In this document: positions 13,170 to 25,900 of the stretch, in pieces
Layout: every line of letters begins with the position of its first letter
Numbering within the stretch: the stretch's first letter is position 1
Origin: Aphidius gifuensis
Taxonomy: Eukaryota > Arthropoda > Insecta > Hymenoptera > Braconidae
Direction of reading: 5' to 3'
Length of the DNA stretch: 64,000 bases
Assembly (NCBI RefSeq): GCF_014905175.1
Contig: NC_057790.1
Coordinates: 5,332,001 to 5,396,000 of the forward strand
Made by a program: the position numbers and the translations under genes
The notes under the pieces: generated by a model
Told to the model about the DNA's origin: nothing
The model's input: only the letters and a program-made list of their open reading frames with translations
Databases searched by the model: none

Positions 13170-14524
13170 TTAATGACACGCCTGTTGCAGTCCAGTTACA
13201 ATGCAATTTGCTTTTATATGAGAATGCCATGCACGTTGAGTAAAAGGGGAATATATCCAATGTTTGTGGAAAATGACAAAGCCGTATACCAAAAGTGACA
13301 TTTTGACATCATATGTGTGACAATCAATTAATCATTATGACAATACGAAAGCTATCTTATCAATGTTAAGGTAATAACCATTAAAATTTTATCTTGAAAT
13401 AAATATATAAATACGCAAAATCCTTAAATTATTTAATGATTATGTCAAATTGAAATTGACAAGTGAGTTTGTTTATGTCAAATTTAATTTTATTCAACTT
13501 ACGCAAGTGAAATCAATTGCTCTTTTGGGAATTATATTTATTCTCAATTGTCCCATTAAGATTTCAATCGAAATAAGACATTTTGTTCTGTGTCATTGAT
13601 TTTTTTTTAAACTGATTCTTGACTAAATGTGTAGATGTGTACATGACATGTCTATAAATATATCTATATGTTTTTTATTTTATTTATTTATTTTATTTTT
13701 TTTATTTCTCCCCGAACGATATTTCCTTCCTCTCTCGTTATTTTCCCGGCCATTAGTATCGCCAGAGGAAGACATCAGCCTCCACTCAACGATTACCAAG
13801 AGCGTATTTGCATATAGCACACAAGTTTTGTGTATATGTATATATATTAAACATTTTCAACGAATAGAAATAAACGCCAAAGCATGCCACTACTTTACTT
13901 TCATTTTTCTCTAACCCTCACAATTTTTCTCATTTGCTCGTCTTCATTCCTTTTTTTTTTTACCATTATTTTATTTATTCTTTTTTTTTTTATTTCTTCA
14001 AACCATTTACATTTTATTTTAATCGTGGTAATCGATCGTATCGTCTTGCAAAATTAAATGAACAACCAAAATATCTACATAGACTTTCAATATACATATA
14101 TGTATATGAAATTCTGGATGAACGAGACGACAATTGCAGTCTCTCAGAAAATAAGGGAGATGTTGTATATATACTTTTAAATAAAAATAAAGTGCCAGTG
14201 TGCGGAAATGCTTGGATGGACGCATTAGCGAATGGAAAACTGCGAATGTTACTTTTAACGAGTTTGTGAAACTCCCTCGACACACATATACAAATATTCA
14301 AATATACAATGTATATTATCCATTACTTTTTTTTTGTTTTACTCCATCTGAATCTAACATATTGTTATGATAATTTTTATATCATTTAAAATTAATTTGT
14401 TGGTATATAAATTAAAAATATATAACAATTTTAAATTGAATAATAAATGAAATTATTTATTTATCAGAGTGATTTAAGATAAGTCATATTGGCACTTATG
14501 GTATCGTTGATATTTCCAATAAAT

Positions 14525-14722
14525 TCAAGTTGTCTCTGTGTGTATTGCAACATTGACTATTGGATTTGACTGTAGTGTTGCAATGAAGTATATACGAGGA
14601 TATCTAACCAGCCAGTTTTGTTCGATTCTCATGGGATCTGGTCCTTCGATGTTCACTAGCAATGCATCACGCTGTCCACAGCCTCGTAATTCACCCTGGT
14701 CACTGGGATATCCCATGCACAC
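14525..14722 (-). CDS. probable 3'-terminal exon of a minus-strand gene
   Basis: An acceptor GTTTTATAG precedes 14722. Phase 0 reads 65 codons to TGA at 14527-14525, including GYPSDQGELRGCGQRDALLV and IEGPDPMRIEQNWLVRYPRI. AATAAATAA occurs about 60 nt beyond the stop, which fits a terminal exon. GC content is clearly above the flanks. Upstream exons should lie at higher coordinates; a weak candidate with a CACTCATAG acceptor lies near 14870. The sequence suggests a soluble or extracellular segment, but no family is recognised. Confidence 0.45.
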   Translation of the reverse strand: MCMGYPSDQGELRGCGQRDALLVNIEGPDPMRIEQNWLVRYPRIYFIATLQSNPIVNVAIHTETT

Positions 14723-16643
14723 CTATAAAACATTATAGGTATATTGTTATATACATGTGTAAATGTTGACGTGAGAGTGGACATGCATGGTCGATAAATA
14801 CACACAGCACGTCACACATCGTATCACGAGGGTTTTAGGAAGAGAGAGTGGGTCCAATACTTGAGGAGGGTCATAGCCTATGAGTGCACAGCCAAATGAA
14901 AAAAAAAAAAAGAGAGAGAGACAAGGGATGAACGACGTATCTAATCCAACCCTTCTGGACAAGATACTCGAGGCTGAACGCGGGTGAAATTGAAGGGATG
15001 ACCAGTTGTAAAAAAAAAAAAAAATATTATGCCAGAAAGAATTTACAGGGTAGCTTGGATACTGGACGAAACAATTCGTCACTCTGCCCTTGACTTTATC
15101 GTGATTAATTATCGAAATTCGTTTTCGATGGCGTGTATGTCTCGATCCACCTATCCCACGGTTAAATTTTTGTTTAAACGTATTTTGTCTATACCATATA
15201 TATATTTGCCAAAACCTTCTTCACATACAATATGTATTCGTGCGAATATAATTCATCCTCTTGCCTTTATTGTACATCAAAATAAAGAGGTGCGAGGATT
15301 CATTTATGTTAATTGGCTACACGTCGAGTTTTCTCGATTTATTTGTTTGGATTATCTCTTGACAATCTCTTTGTATATAATTTTTTTTTCTTTTATATTT
15401 TGACGGTATTTTTTTGAGGGGGAATTTTATATGGACAGACAAGATTAGGATCAAATTTGAGAATATCATCGAATTTATTATATCAGTTCTAATTTTTTTT
15501 TTTTGACACCCTTTGAAGGGATAGTATATTAGGCAATGAAGAAGTTGAAAGAATTACTCAGTGGGCGGTCAGAGTGAGGTTGAAATTCCCTTTTAAATAT
15601 TTGCTTAGATTGTGAAGAATAAGAGAATAATATATAATATGTGTTTAACAACGACCCTTCTTCGTAAAAGCTGCTGTGCTAAAAATTTAGTAATGATAAC
15701 CGCCAAGTAGGGCAACAATCTAAAATACGTAACCGAGCGAAAAGATTCGATGACAATGATAGCGCCCGTATAATACCATCTGTTCAAGATTGATTGATAT
15801 ATATAAAATTATATTCAGGTGGAGTAAATTAATTCTAAATAAAGTAAATAATAATAATCAACAAGGTTTTGATTATTTTTTTTAATACACAAATTTACTT
15901 CAATCAATATAAAAAAGTTGCGCAAAAAAAAAAACAGAGTATTTTTTTAAAAATATTTTTCATCAGAGATTTTTATTTGAAAAATTCATTAGCCAGAGAA
16001 AATTTTTCAATTTTTACAGTGTTATTTTAATTTTTTTTTTAAAAACCAATGCGTGCATGTGACGCAGCATGAAAATACTGCAGTCTCACTGACCTATAGC
16101 GAAAAAAAAAAAAAAAAAAAATTGAGGGATGTCGGACATTACCAAATAGATCTGCAGTTGGTATTCATACACACGAAATTCTTTTTCATTATTATTATTT
16201 TTATTCATCAACGTTTATTTCCATGTTGCTTCTTCCATATTTTTTTTTTTTTCAGCTGAATTTATAGATGAATAATTGAGTTTGAAAAAATAGTCAGAGT
16301 ATGACACACGTTGGTTATACATAGAATATATACAACGAAAAAAAAAAATGAAATAAAAATCTATTTTGCAGATTTTTCGAATTGCGAGTGTGCATGCTTT
16401 TAAAAAAAAATATGGGAATGAGATAAACGAAATGTTGGGAGTAATCGATATTGCGTACACACTGTTTGTACTGGCAAGGTATTATTGGTAGATGAAGCAG
16501 CAAATATTGAGAATCGAGAGACGGATTATGTATGCGATGATTCTCGTATCAGCTGAAGCAACACGCGTTTCACAACTGGTGGACTAGTTTGGACTCCCTC
16601 ACAAATTTAAGTGAGGAGGAGAATACAGGAGGTGGTGGTGTTA

Positions 16644-16706
16644 TTTATATATCTAAATATATATTGTGAACATTGTCAGTGGTTTAGTGTATACACGGAC
16701 GGTCGT
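16644..16706 (+). promoter_or_regulatory. TATA-initiator core promoter
   Basis: TTTATATATC at 16644-16653 lies about 30 bp before TCAGTG (A at 16678), the arthropod initiator. GGTCGT at 16701-16706 fits the downstream-promoter-element consensus RGWYVT but starts at about +24, a little early. CGGACG just before it resembles the pausing-associated motif. The ordered set on one strand is strong evidence for a transcription start. The gene it serves is not identified. Confidence 0.5.
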
Positions 16707-19091
16707 TATTTCGCTCAACGGCTTTCAACAATTTCGATTAAACAACGTACACTCTATATATAATATAAGATATATCTATATTTTATATAAACAAAAACTT
16801 CATTGATATATGTATTTTCATATGATGCATTTAATATATATATCTATCATTCAAAATTGATGCCCCTATTTAATTATCCATCACGTTTGAATATTTACGT
16901 AACCATAAATATTTTAAAATTTACTTTCATATGAATTATTAACATGTTGATATGATGTGGTGATCATGATCTTTTTGATTTTTATTTTAAATATTTAAAA
17001 CAATTTATTTCTCATTTTAAATATATATTAATACAAATAGAGATTATAAATATGTGAATCTTAATGATGAGATAAAATTGCGTTTGTTTAAAATTGATAC
17101 GCTCGGTAAAGCAAAGTGACAATATGCCGATTTCCTTTTCTTTTGCATCACATAGATATGTATATGTGTTATATCGTGTGACGATGCTCGAGTGGACGTA
17201 GAATCACGCATTAGTCACACACCATTTTACCACCAGGCGTGACGTGCACACGTTATATTTTTTTATTCTATTATTAGTTTTTTTTTTTTTTTTTTCATCG
17301 TTAATTCAAGTCTCCCGACCCCTCTGCGCGTCCTCGTTGGCATCAAATGCAACCCCTTGCGTTTTACTCTTTCCCGCGTATTTTAAAATCCAGCATGGCT
17401 GCCACGAAGAGGTCACGTGGCGATATAGGGGTGCACTGTGTTTTAATACATTCATCGTTTGAATTAAGCTTGAAATTTCTATTTTTTTTTTTTTTTCTTA
17501 TATTTATTTTCACTTGAAAATGTCCAAGCATTATATTACATTTCGTTGCGGATTGTAACAATTTGATAACCGTACTTGATTTGAAAGTATTTTTGACATT
17601 TTAAATTCGATGACTGACAGTAGATTAAAATTAAATTGTATATAATTATTTTTTATTATTTAAATTATCATAGATAAATGATATGATTGAATTTCAATTT
17701 TTAATATACATTTGATTATTAAATTTAATTTGAACAATTAAAATGAGTCTTGTGAGTGTTTTCATGATGATCATAATATTCATAATCATGATAACAATAA
17801 TAATAGCAGGGAGGCTTTTGAAATGGCCCAAAGGCAATGGTAGGTTCAACATCAAAGTGTTGCCCTTTCCCTCTCTCTTCTGGCTACCTTCTTCCCCGCA
17901 CTGGCTTGTTGGTATGCAACGGGGCACGAATAATGGGATTCATTTCGCAGTTTACCCTTACGACGAAAAGCACCTCTATATCCTATTTGGCCTGAGGCAC
18001 AAAATACTTCTCGATCTCATTCAACCATTTATATTATTTTTTTTTTTATTCTTTTAATTCAATCATCTAGATGTCTAATTAAAACTCCATGAATGACAAA
18101 TGCTAGATAAACATTGACTTTAATATTACATGTACATACACAAATAGATATTTGCTTTTGAAAATTTATTCAAATAAATTTTATAGTCTCAAGTTAATTG
18201 ATCATAATTTAAAGATAAATTTAAAAATGTATATATTTATATTGACGTTACAAATAATATTGTCAAGTAATAGTACCAGAGAATCATACACTGATTGAAC
18301 ATCCGTTTCCTATCCGTATAATAGCGCGAAAAGTCGCGTGTTACATGAAATAACATTCGTATAATTTTCATCGTTGTGTGTGCTATTATAAAATCAACCC
18401 TACTTGAAAAGAAACATAATATTTATTGCCAACTTCCGTTCAATTAGGGGTTGACGCGACTCTTTCAATTGAATCAAAAAAAGATTGGGAGGGTAAATTT
18501 TGTAAAGCACATATACATTTTTAGTTCCCACTATGGGATTTTTGCAACCATACGTTTTCATCTATCATTTCTTACTTTGTGATCCATGTCGTTTTTAAGG
18601 GGTTGCTCTTTCAGGATTTTGCACATATATATATACGTATATTTAAAATAATTTATTGTTATTTGCAAACAAATATACCGCAATTTTTCTTTCTCTATTG
18701 TCGTCAATATATTTATGAAAAACAAATTATAATAATAATACAACAAAATATTAAATTATTAATTTTTGTAGTTTATTATTTAGTTTTTATTTCAGATAAT
18801 TTAATATCATGAAATTTTATAAATTAATTTCATTTTAATCCATCTCTTTTTTAATTTGCATTATTTTAAATAAGACTATAATGGATTTTTGTTTATTTTA
18901 ATTAACAAATTTACAATTATCAATTAAAAAAATTATAAAAACAGGCACGCTAAAATTATTATTGTCCATTTTAATTGAAAATTGAATGCAATTATTAAAG
19001 TTGAGAATATTTCAAGTGATTAAATTCTTACCTTTATGAATGGGAATGCATAACAATATGATTCAACTTATCTGTCACACACACATTCAAC
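16707..19091. other. AT-rich stretch; one E-box island and one ORF
   Basis: A GC-richer island at about 17300-17450 includes the E-box GTCACGTGGC (core 17414-17419) and ATGGCTGCC at 17395. An open frame of 104 codons begins at ATG 17743 with a hydrophobic N terminus (MSLVSVFMMIIIFIIM). I found no splice sites linking it to other exons. The remainder is AT-rich with nothing recognisable. Confidence 0.35.
17743..18057 (+). CDS. candidate orphan ORF with N-terminal membrane segment
   Basis: The frame holds 104 codons from ATG to TAA. Residues 1-22 are almost all hydrophobic, followed by GRLLKWPKGNGR and a fairly balanced middle. The last ten codons run into a poly-T tract (ILFFFLFF), which argues against a genuine C terminus. 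There are no homologues I recognise, and no clear promoter or polyadenylation signal in position. Confidence 0.18.
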   Translation: MSLVSVFMMIIIFIIMITIIIAGRLLKWPKGNGRFNIKVLPFPSLFWLPSSPHWLVGMQRGTNNGIHFAVYPYDEKHLYILFGLRHKILLDLIQPFILFFFLFF

Positions 19092-19163
19092 GGTTCTATG
19101 GTGTAATGGTTAGCACTCTGGACTTTGAATCCAGCGATCCGAGTTCAAATCTCGGTAGAACCT
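19092..19163 (+). tRNA. tRNA-Gln(TTG), copy 1
   Basis: This is a 72-nt intronless tRNA. GGTTCTA pairs with TAGAACC in the acceptor stem and the discriminator is T. The D-arm A-box is TGGTGTAATGG, the anticodon arm CTGGACTTTGAATCCAG carries TTG, and the T-arm B-box is GAGTTCAAATC. A T7 run at 19178-19184 is a suitable pol III terminator. It decodes CAA. The body is identical to the next two copies. Confidence 0.97.
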
Positions 19164-19292
19164 TGACTGCTTCTTAATTTTTTTGGTCAGTACCGACACC
19201 GGTAAAGCCTTAAAGTCTCAAAGTTTTATTTTCAAACTGCATAAAAGAAAACAGACTTCTTAAAGCCTCTTAAAATTCGGTCGATCATCAGC

Positions 19293-19364
19293 GGTTCTAT
19301 GGTGTAATGGTTAGCACTCTGGACTTTGAATCCAGCGATCCGAGTTCAAATCTCGGTAGAACCT
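19293..19364 (+). tRNA. tRNA-Gln(TTG), copy 2
   Basis: It is identical over all 72 bases to the copy at 19092-19163, with the same A-box, TTG anticodon and B-box. A T8 run at 19379-19386 is the likely terminator. Its 3' spacer resembles the spacer after copy 1, so the duplication unit is about 200 bp and includes flanking DNA. Confidence 0.97.
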
Positions 19365-19491
19365 CGTCCGTATCTCAATTTTTTTTGGTTGACATCAACA
19401 CCTGTAAAAATAAAAAGTCTCAAAATTTTATTTTCTAACCAAAAAAAAAATCAAATTTCTGTAGACTTTTAAAATTTAATTGATCATCAGC

Positions 19492-19563
19492 GGTTCTATG
19501 GTGTAATGGTTAGCACTCTGGACTTTGAATCCAGCGATCCGAGTTCAAATCTCGGTAGAACCT
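19492..19563 (+). tRNA. tRNA-Gln(TTG), copy 3
   Basis: This is the third identical 72-nt copy. As in copy 2 it is preceded by GATCATCAGC. A T16 run at 19577-19592 terminates it. Its downstream sequence no longer resembles the repeated spacer, so this is the end of the array. Confidence 0.97.
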
Positions 19564-22500
19564 AGCAAATCATCTATTTTTTTTTTTTTTTTACTTTCAA
19601 AATCCGTTAGATTTGATTATATATTTTTTCATTTTAAATCGTCTTACTGTAAAGTTTATTTTTAAATAATTTTACAATAAATTCAGTGCAGCAATTACTG
19701 TGTATTTATATAAACAGTTAATGCACAATTTATTTAAGCAAAAAATAAGGCAGATGAGTTTATCTATACAGATTGTGTGATACCCAAGCTAAGCCGTAAC
19801 TTTAGGCCTAATAAAGCAATTAAACCTCCATTATTCTCGTACTTTAGTAACTCTGTAGCGCCAACAATACCAGAAGGGTTACTATCTCTTATCTGGCGTG
19901 CTTTCACCAACAGAACCAAGTGATTGGATGTAAGCTTTTTATCATTAATACCGGCTGTTTAAATCTACTAACATTAATCACTAGACATTCATTGCAAAGT
20001 TGAATTTCATTTTAGAAAATCATGTGAATTTGTTTACAGCATTTAGTGCATCGTTAAACTGTCTTACAATTTTTTTTCTATTTCATTTTATTACTTTAAT
20101 TGCCATTATAAAAATGTAAAATCAACAACTCTAACTAACTAAATAAAAAAAAAAATTATAACAAAATAATAAAATGCACTATTAATTTAAACTTGGTAAT
20201 ATGTTTTGAAAAGTTTTATATGTATATTTAAAGGATATATATATAAGTTTATTTTCGAGACAAGCTGCAAGACAGCGACATTTTTAACCGATCGTTGGTA
20301 GAAGTTCATCAAGATGTGACAACGCTACCGTGAAACTCTCTCGGTTGCTCGTAAAATACTTTCTCAATTTAAATTTGAGGGCTGTGTGCAAGTGAGATAG
20401 AACGACGAAGAAATGACGATCGCCTATACTATCCGCGGAAAGTTTCTTGGACTTAACGAGCGGAACCCCGTAACTTAGAAGTATATCTGTACTATAAAAT
20501 ATCACCCGGTATGAATATAGAACTATACAAAGTTTGAATGTACACGTACTCTCATGTTTTTGCTTATATTTAAAAAAAAATTTATTAATAATTGACAGTA
20601 TAATATACAATAAAATTTAATATTAATATTTCATAACCTGATTTTTGAATTTTGATACTGTTATTGGCATATACTGATCAGTTATTTAAACATTTTCAAA
20701 ACACATTGAGAATAGTCTAGAACTCCATGTATATATTATAGCGAAAATACTAAATAACAAATATTTTATCGAGTTTAATTTCCAGATTGAGAACATTTAG
20801 CATTAAAACTTTAACAACCATTGTGGCAATAAATATAATATTATTATATGCATACGAATAAGACTACTGTTTTAGGTGAAAAAAAAGAGAGGGATTGAAG
20901 ACAGTATGCATAATAAAAATCAAAGAAAAAAGAAAAAAACCCGCAGGGCAATTAAATAAAACGTGATACGGTTTAAGTTATGACTCGAATCTTCATAGTT
21001 TATGACTGTGGCGTATTTCCCAAAGCCAAGCATAAAGAAATATAGTAACAAAATTTGCCGATATGTTTCTTATATATCTCATAGTTTTTTTTTTCTATCT
21101 ATATAGTTAGGATATGCTCGCAATTGCAACAATGGCATGCTTTATTCTGCCTATACTGCTTTTATTTTTACTACTCGAATCTTTTTTTAATTTTTTTTTT
21201 TTATTATTAGTATCGATATCTCAACTACAAGGAGGGACGATTTTTATTTGAGATTTTTTTTATTTTTTATTTTTTAACCATCAGTAAACGTCTTGAACCA
21301 ATTTGAATGAAACTCGTAAATGTCCGATATTCAAGATTTACGCATATCAAAGCAATTATAATGTATTTTATTACGTTCTTTTGTGCCATGATATAGAAAT
21401 CCCCTTGTGTAAAGAAAAAAAAAATGAAGGGAGTTACGTGTCAGGGCCCACTAACCCTCGCGAACGCGTTTCTTCAACGCGAATTCGTGGGTACACCCTT
21501 GAAAACTTATATCGTAAAAACATTATTAGACAGTAGTCTCAAACCTTCTATTTCATATTATACTGTTGAACGGGAAAAAACGTTTAAATAAGACGCCAAT
21601 TTTTTTATACCTTTCTAAGTGCAAAAAGCGTAAAAAAAACGGCTCAGTCTATATTTTCGTATGTATTAAATAAATAAATAAAAAAATATATAATAATAAA
21701 AAAAAGTAAATAAATAAATGAAAATATAGATAAAAAGAAATCAACGTATCTTCGACAGTTTGTTGCTTCTTATATAAATATGAAAACAAAATTTTTTTTT
21801 TCATATTTTATATATATGAGATCGTCTTTACAATGTCTCGAATTTTAACTACCCTCTAAAAATTGTCTTGGTAAACAATTTAAAAGACTTTTAACAATAA
21901 TTTTTCTTTATTACTGATCGTCATCCACAAAAGTGCCATACTAATAAAAAAAAAACCTATATATTTACGGTTTATCTTTATTTAAATAAACCAACATTAA
22001 ATGCATAAAAAAAAAAATAAGAAAATAAATTTAAGAAATAAAAATAGGCAATTAATATTTATTTTAAAAATAATGAAAAGCCTTGGGCTGTATATTATCT
22101 TCATGACACAAAACAAATGATGGTTTGTTAGATATTTGTATAGCACTCTGTTCTGTAATGTTGCCAAGTGCCTTAATTCAGTAATAAGAAGATGCAATTA
22201 AAAGGTTTAAGCATTTATTTTTTTTTTAACGATAAAAATAAAATAATGACACCATGAAAAAATACCTTATAGAATGACTTTACGATGCTAACAGTAATTT
22301 GAATATCTCTGTGCTTTAGATATATAAAGATAGATATTTAGTTAAAATTGTTTTTGTTAAGACTTTTTGGTAAAAGAGAAATGAAGTTTACGGTTTTATG
22401 TAAACTGTGTAGAAGTCATGAAAATTTTCATCCCCTTTTTCGATGTTTTAATGGTGATTGGCAAGGATCGCAAACGATATAAGATTTTTGAGGTATAAAA

Positions 22501-22878
22501 TTGAGTACAATCACTGTGCTCGGGTTAGCTCTGACACCCAATTCTCTGGTTCGATGCTTTCAATGTCGTAAAGTTACCTGTTCGTAAATCCTTATATATT
22601 TGATTCTATTGTATGAGAAAAATCGTATTATAAGCAAGTGATTTTTCACAAATAAATATCTACTATCTATTTCTTCAACACTTCATTTTTTAAATTAAAA
22701 TCTTGCGCAAGCTAAATTTAATTTATACATATCAAATATAACTCCGTTATGAATTGAATGTTATATTTCGATAAACGAAATCTGAATGATGATGATAATA
22801 AATAAAAAAAACTCGATGAAGCAATAGTTGGTTAGCGGTTGAGTTTAACAGTGGAACTAACGGCTCCACGTTCACCAG
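19564..22878. other. AT-rich stretch between tRNA loci
   Basis: A GC-richer block at 19775-19930 and another at 20265-20480 stand out. The second overlaps a 108-codon minus-strand frame (20610-20284) that starts in hydrophobic, Lys-rich sequence and has no clear gene signals. I see no tRNA or snRNA signature in the first block. The remainder holds homopolymer-rich sequence only. Confidence 0.4.
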
Positions 22879-22972
22879 CCTTCGATAGCTCAGTTGGTAG
22901 AGCGGTGGACTGTAGTTGCAAAGTTTAAAAATAGATATCCATAGGTCGCTGGTTCAAATCCGGCTCGAAGGA
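22879..22972 (+). tRNA. tRNA-Tyr(GTA) with 21-nt intron
   Basis: The 5' exon is 22879-22915 and the 3' exon 22937-22972, 73 nt when joined. CCTTCGA pairs with TCGAAGG, with discriminator A. The A-box is TAGCTCAGTTGGTAGAG, anticodon GTA is at 22912-22914 and the B-box is GGTTCAAATCC. The intron at 22916-22936 sits one base 3' of the anticodon, the canonical place for eukaryotic tRNA-Tyr. A T10 run at 22975-22984 terminates it. Confidence 0.96.
22916..22936 (+). other. tRNA-Tyr intron
   Basis: TTGCAAAGTTTAAAAATAGA plus T, 21 nt, interrupts the anticodon loop after position 37. Removal restores a standard anticodon arm. The flanking exon bases match the conserved insect tRNA-Tyr arrangement. 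Confidence 0.9.
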
Positions 22973-25900
22973 AATTTTTTTTTTAATGTTTTTTTATTAT
23001 AAAAACAATTATTGTTGAATTAATTTTTAAATAAAATTTAATATTCTTTAATTTTTGATATTTAAAAAAAAAAAAAAAACAATTTAACACTTTGTTTTAT
23101 CGTTGAAACATCTGTTTGTAAATTATCAACAGGTATTTTATGTTTACATCACGTTTGAATGTTTTAATTGATATTACCATGAATGCAAAATTTCTAAACT
23201 GTATTAATTGAAAGCCTTGAATTAAAAGTAGCTCAAATTTATTACACAATTATATAATGATAATAATAAAAAGACTTGTATTTGACACTGAGGTTGAGCA
23301 CATGAATTTTTTATTATTTTTCAATAAGCTATTTTCAATTCAATCAATTTAAATTTCAAAAGAGATTCCACATTTACGGATATTGAGGTCAAAAACATTT
23401 ATTTAAAACAATTCTAGAATTTCAATATAAATTCATTAAACTTTATATATATACATATATATACATTGATCAAGGACATTTGGTGATGGCAGACTTGTTA
23501 CGCTTCGAAAACTTCAATTACAAACACCTGTAATACGGAATTACATCGGTTATCTGTTTCTGTGTACAATCGGATAATTGTCAATTTGAATAGTTACAAG
23601 AGAGAATTCATGGTGATCAGTTAAATCATTTAACTATTTCGTAATACAAGTTTAATGCTAGGCATCAATGTCAATACCTTTTATCAATTTATTTGTTTGA
23701 AGCTAGTTGAACTAAATTAAAAAAAAATAAACTAAATTGGTGTTAAACAAAAACCAACAATTGCAAAATAAGAAAAAAATTAAAAATTGACTTTATACAA
23801 TAATGTAATTATAATTCATATCAATATGAATACAGAGTATATATTCCAGATGATCAAGGTGTCTCAGGAGACATTTTGAGTTTAGGGGATACATGTACAT
23901 TTGGTGCAATGTTAGTCATGAATATATAGAATGTACTGACAGTAATTAATCAAGAAACACATAGACATCTCAATATATGTATATGTCCAAGTTTACTGTC
24001 CAACAGTAAACCATTCAACCGAAAACCACTCAAATTAATATCAAGTTTGAGCATATTCTTCGAGTTGACATTGCACTGCTGCATGTCACGATATTCAATC
24101 AGAAGAACCCTAGCATAAAAATATATATATGCACAAAACCCTCGGCACTGTGTTTTGTTAAATGTATATATATATAATTTTTTATTTTTTTTGATGTACA
24201 CAATGACTACTACTTCTTACGGTTGGTTGATTCTTGACTGACAGGAGCTTGAGTACTATACTGCAACACTTGCAAACTATAACCCCGAGTAAAATATCAC
24301 CCTTCAGACTATGGTTGTGATTCAAGTGAGACAAAAAATAATATTACACATTATAAAAAAGATGGCAAAAAAAAAAAGATGGAATATTAACAAAAAAAAA
24401 AATGAGGAAGAGGGAGAGACACCAGCGTGTCATGTTACGCTCGGTAGGTGTGTCATGTCAAACCAATGACAACTGGCCCCCGCACAAGTGGCATTGTTAA
24501 ATCGTTTTAGATTCGATCACAAATGAATCACGAAGATTTGGCACGCTTGAATTATTCTGTCATGATGTGACACAATATATATATGCCATCGCAATCATCA
24601 ACACACACACACACTTGTTATAATTAGGAATTTTTATCAGTTTTAATATGTATACACACATATTATTCTGATAACTTATATACAGTTATAAAATGAATTA
24701 AAAAATAATGACAATCACAAGAGTATACGCAGATAAAAATAATTTTACGTTCAACAAAAGCGTCAAATTGATTAAAATCTTTACAACGTTTTAACCAGCT
24801 ACCGTATATACGCAAAAATTGTGATTTTATCTCTAAAGTTATTTTTATTTTTTTTTTATTTCGTTCGTTTTTTATTCAGCTGTATATCTCCCTGTGTTCT
24901 CAATTCATAACCAATCAAGGGTAAAAATAAAAAAAAATATACTCCATATATTCAGATGTATAAAAGTATAGGTAGTTGTTGGTACACATATAAATTGAAT
25001 TTGGAGTACATAATTTTCGCTCACTTTTCCATCGTTCTATCTTTCATTTTTATTTTCACTCGTTACTTTAGCTTTTTTATTTATTTATTATTATTATTAT
25101 TTTGTGCCCAGGGGGTGAAATTTATTTTGTCATGGTAAAGCAGAAAAATACTGTATCCCAGAGGCGAATGAACGGGCTAACATATACAGAGAGAGAAAAG
25201 TGACGAGAGAGGGTGGTAAAGTGGGTAAAAGAAGGAGAGATTTGTGTACACTTATTTCATGCCTCGCGTACCATTGGAATTGAATCGTTGGTATAGCCGC
25301 GGAAATATACGTAAAGGGGAGTCAATAGACTTTTCCGTCGTGCTTACCGGACGCGAGAGAAAAAGAGAGACGCAACAGAGCAAATATCATACGTAAAAAA
25401 TGAACGATGGATAGGATAAAATAAATGAAAAAAAAAATATAAAATAAACTCAATGAATATATGAGTGCAAATATATATGTATCTCGGTAACATGTGGATA
25501 AAAATATTTGATGTGCAACAGAGTAAATTGAAGATTAATTAGGAAAATTGATTCAACCGGAACTAGAATCCCATTGTACACATTGCATAAGAAATCAAAT
25601 AATAAAAAAAACAATATATAAAATAGATAATGAAAAAAGTGGATATATTCGAGGGGTTTTTTTTTGTTTTTTTTTTTCAAATACAATATGCATTTTTGTG
25701 ATAAAAGCATGAGATATTAAAAAAAATTGCAACAAATAAAAAAATGATATAGTTTTATAATGGAAAACAAAATTTATCCTTTGAGAAGGATAGTGTGTTA
25801 GAGATTCAGAATTTAGAAGTGAACACGATTTTGTATATACACGTCTTAGATCACTCAGTTGTGTGACTATTGCGGCAACTTAATTATCTAATTAATTAAC

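Larger units (their letters stand above)
19092..19563 (+). repeat. tandem array of about 200-bp tRNA-Gln units
   Basis: Unit lengths are 201 and 199 bp. The two spacers align along their length, sharing AATTTTTTTGGT, AAGTCTCAAA, TTTTATTTTC and GATCATCAGC, but differ at many positions while the tRNA bodies are identical. This indicates unit duplication followed by selection or gene conversion on the tRNAs. Confidence 0.9.

Noticed and set aside
13627..14269. Two long plus-strand frames of 95 and 111 codons
   Set aside because: They depend on poly-T tracts read as Phe/Leu, and both strands are open around 14014-14301.
15029..15403. 124-codon plus-strand open frame
   Set aside because: It ends in hydrophobic residues from AT-rich sequence, shows no family features, and overlaps minus-strand open frames of equal quality.
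16053..16503. Overlapping frames on both strands rich in Phe and Lys
   Set aside because: Products of A and T homopolymers; no splice sites or balanced composition.
19092..19563. Three identical 72-bp repeats with about 128-bp spacers, superficially CRISPR-like
   Set aside because: Each repeat is a complete tRNA-Gln with all stems, anticodon and terminator, and the spacers are homologous to each other.
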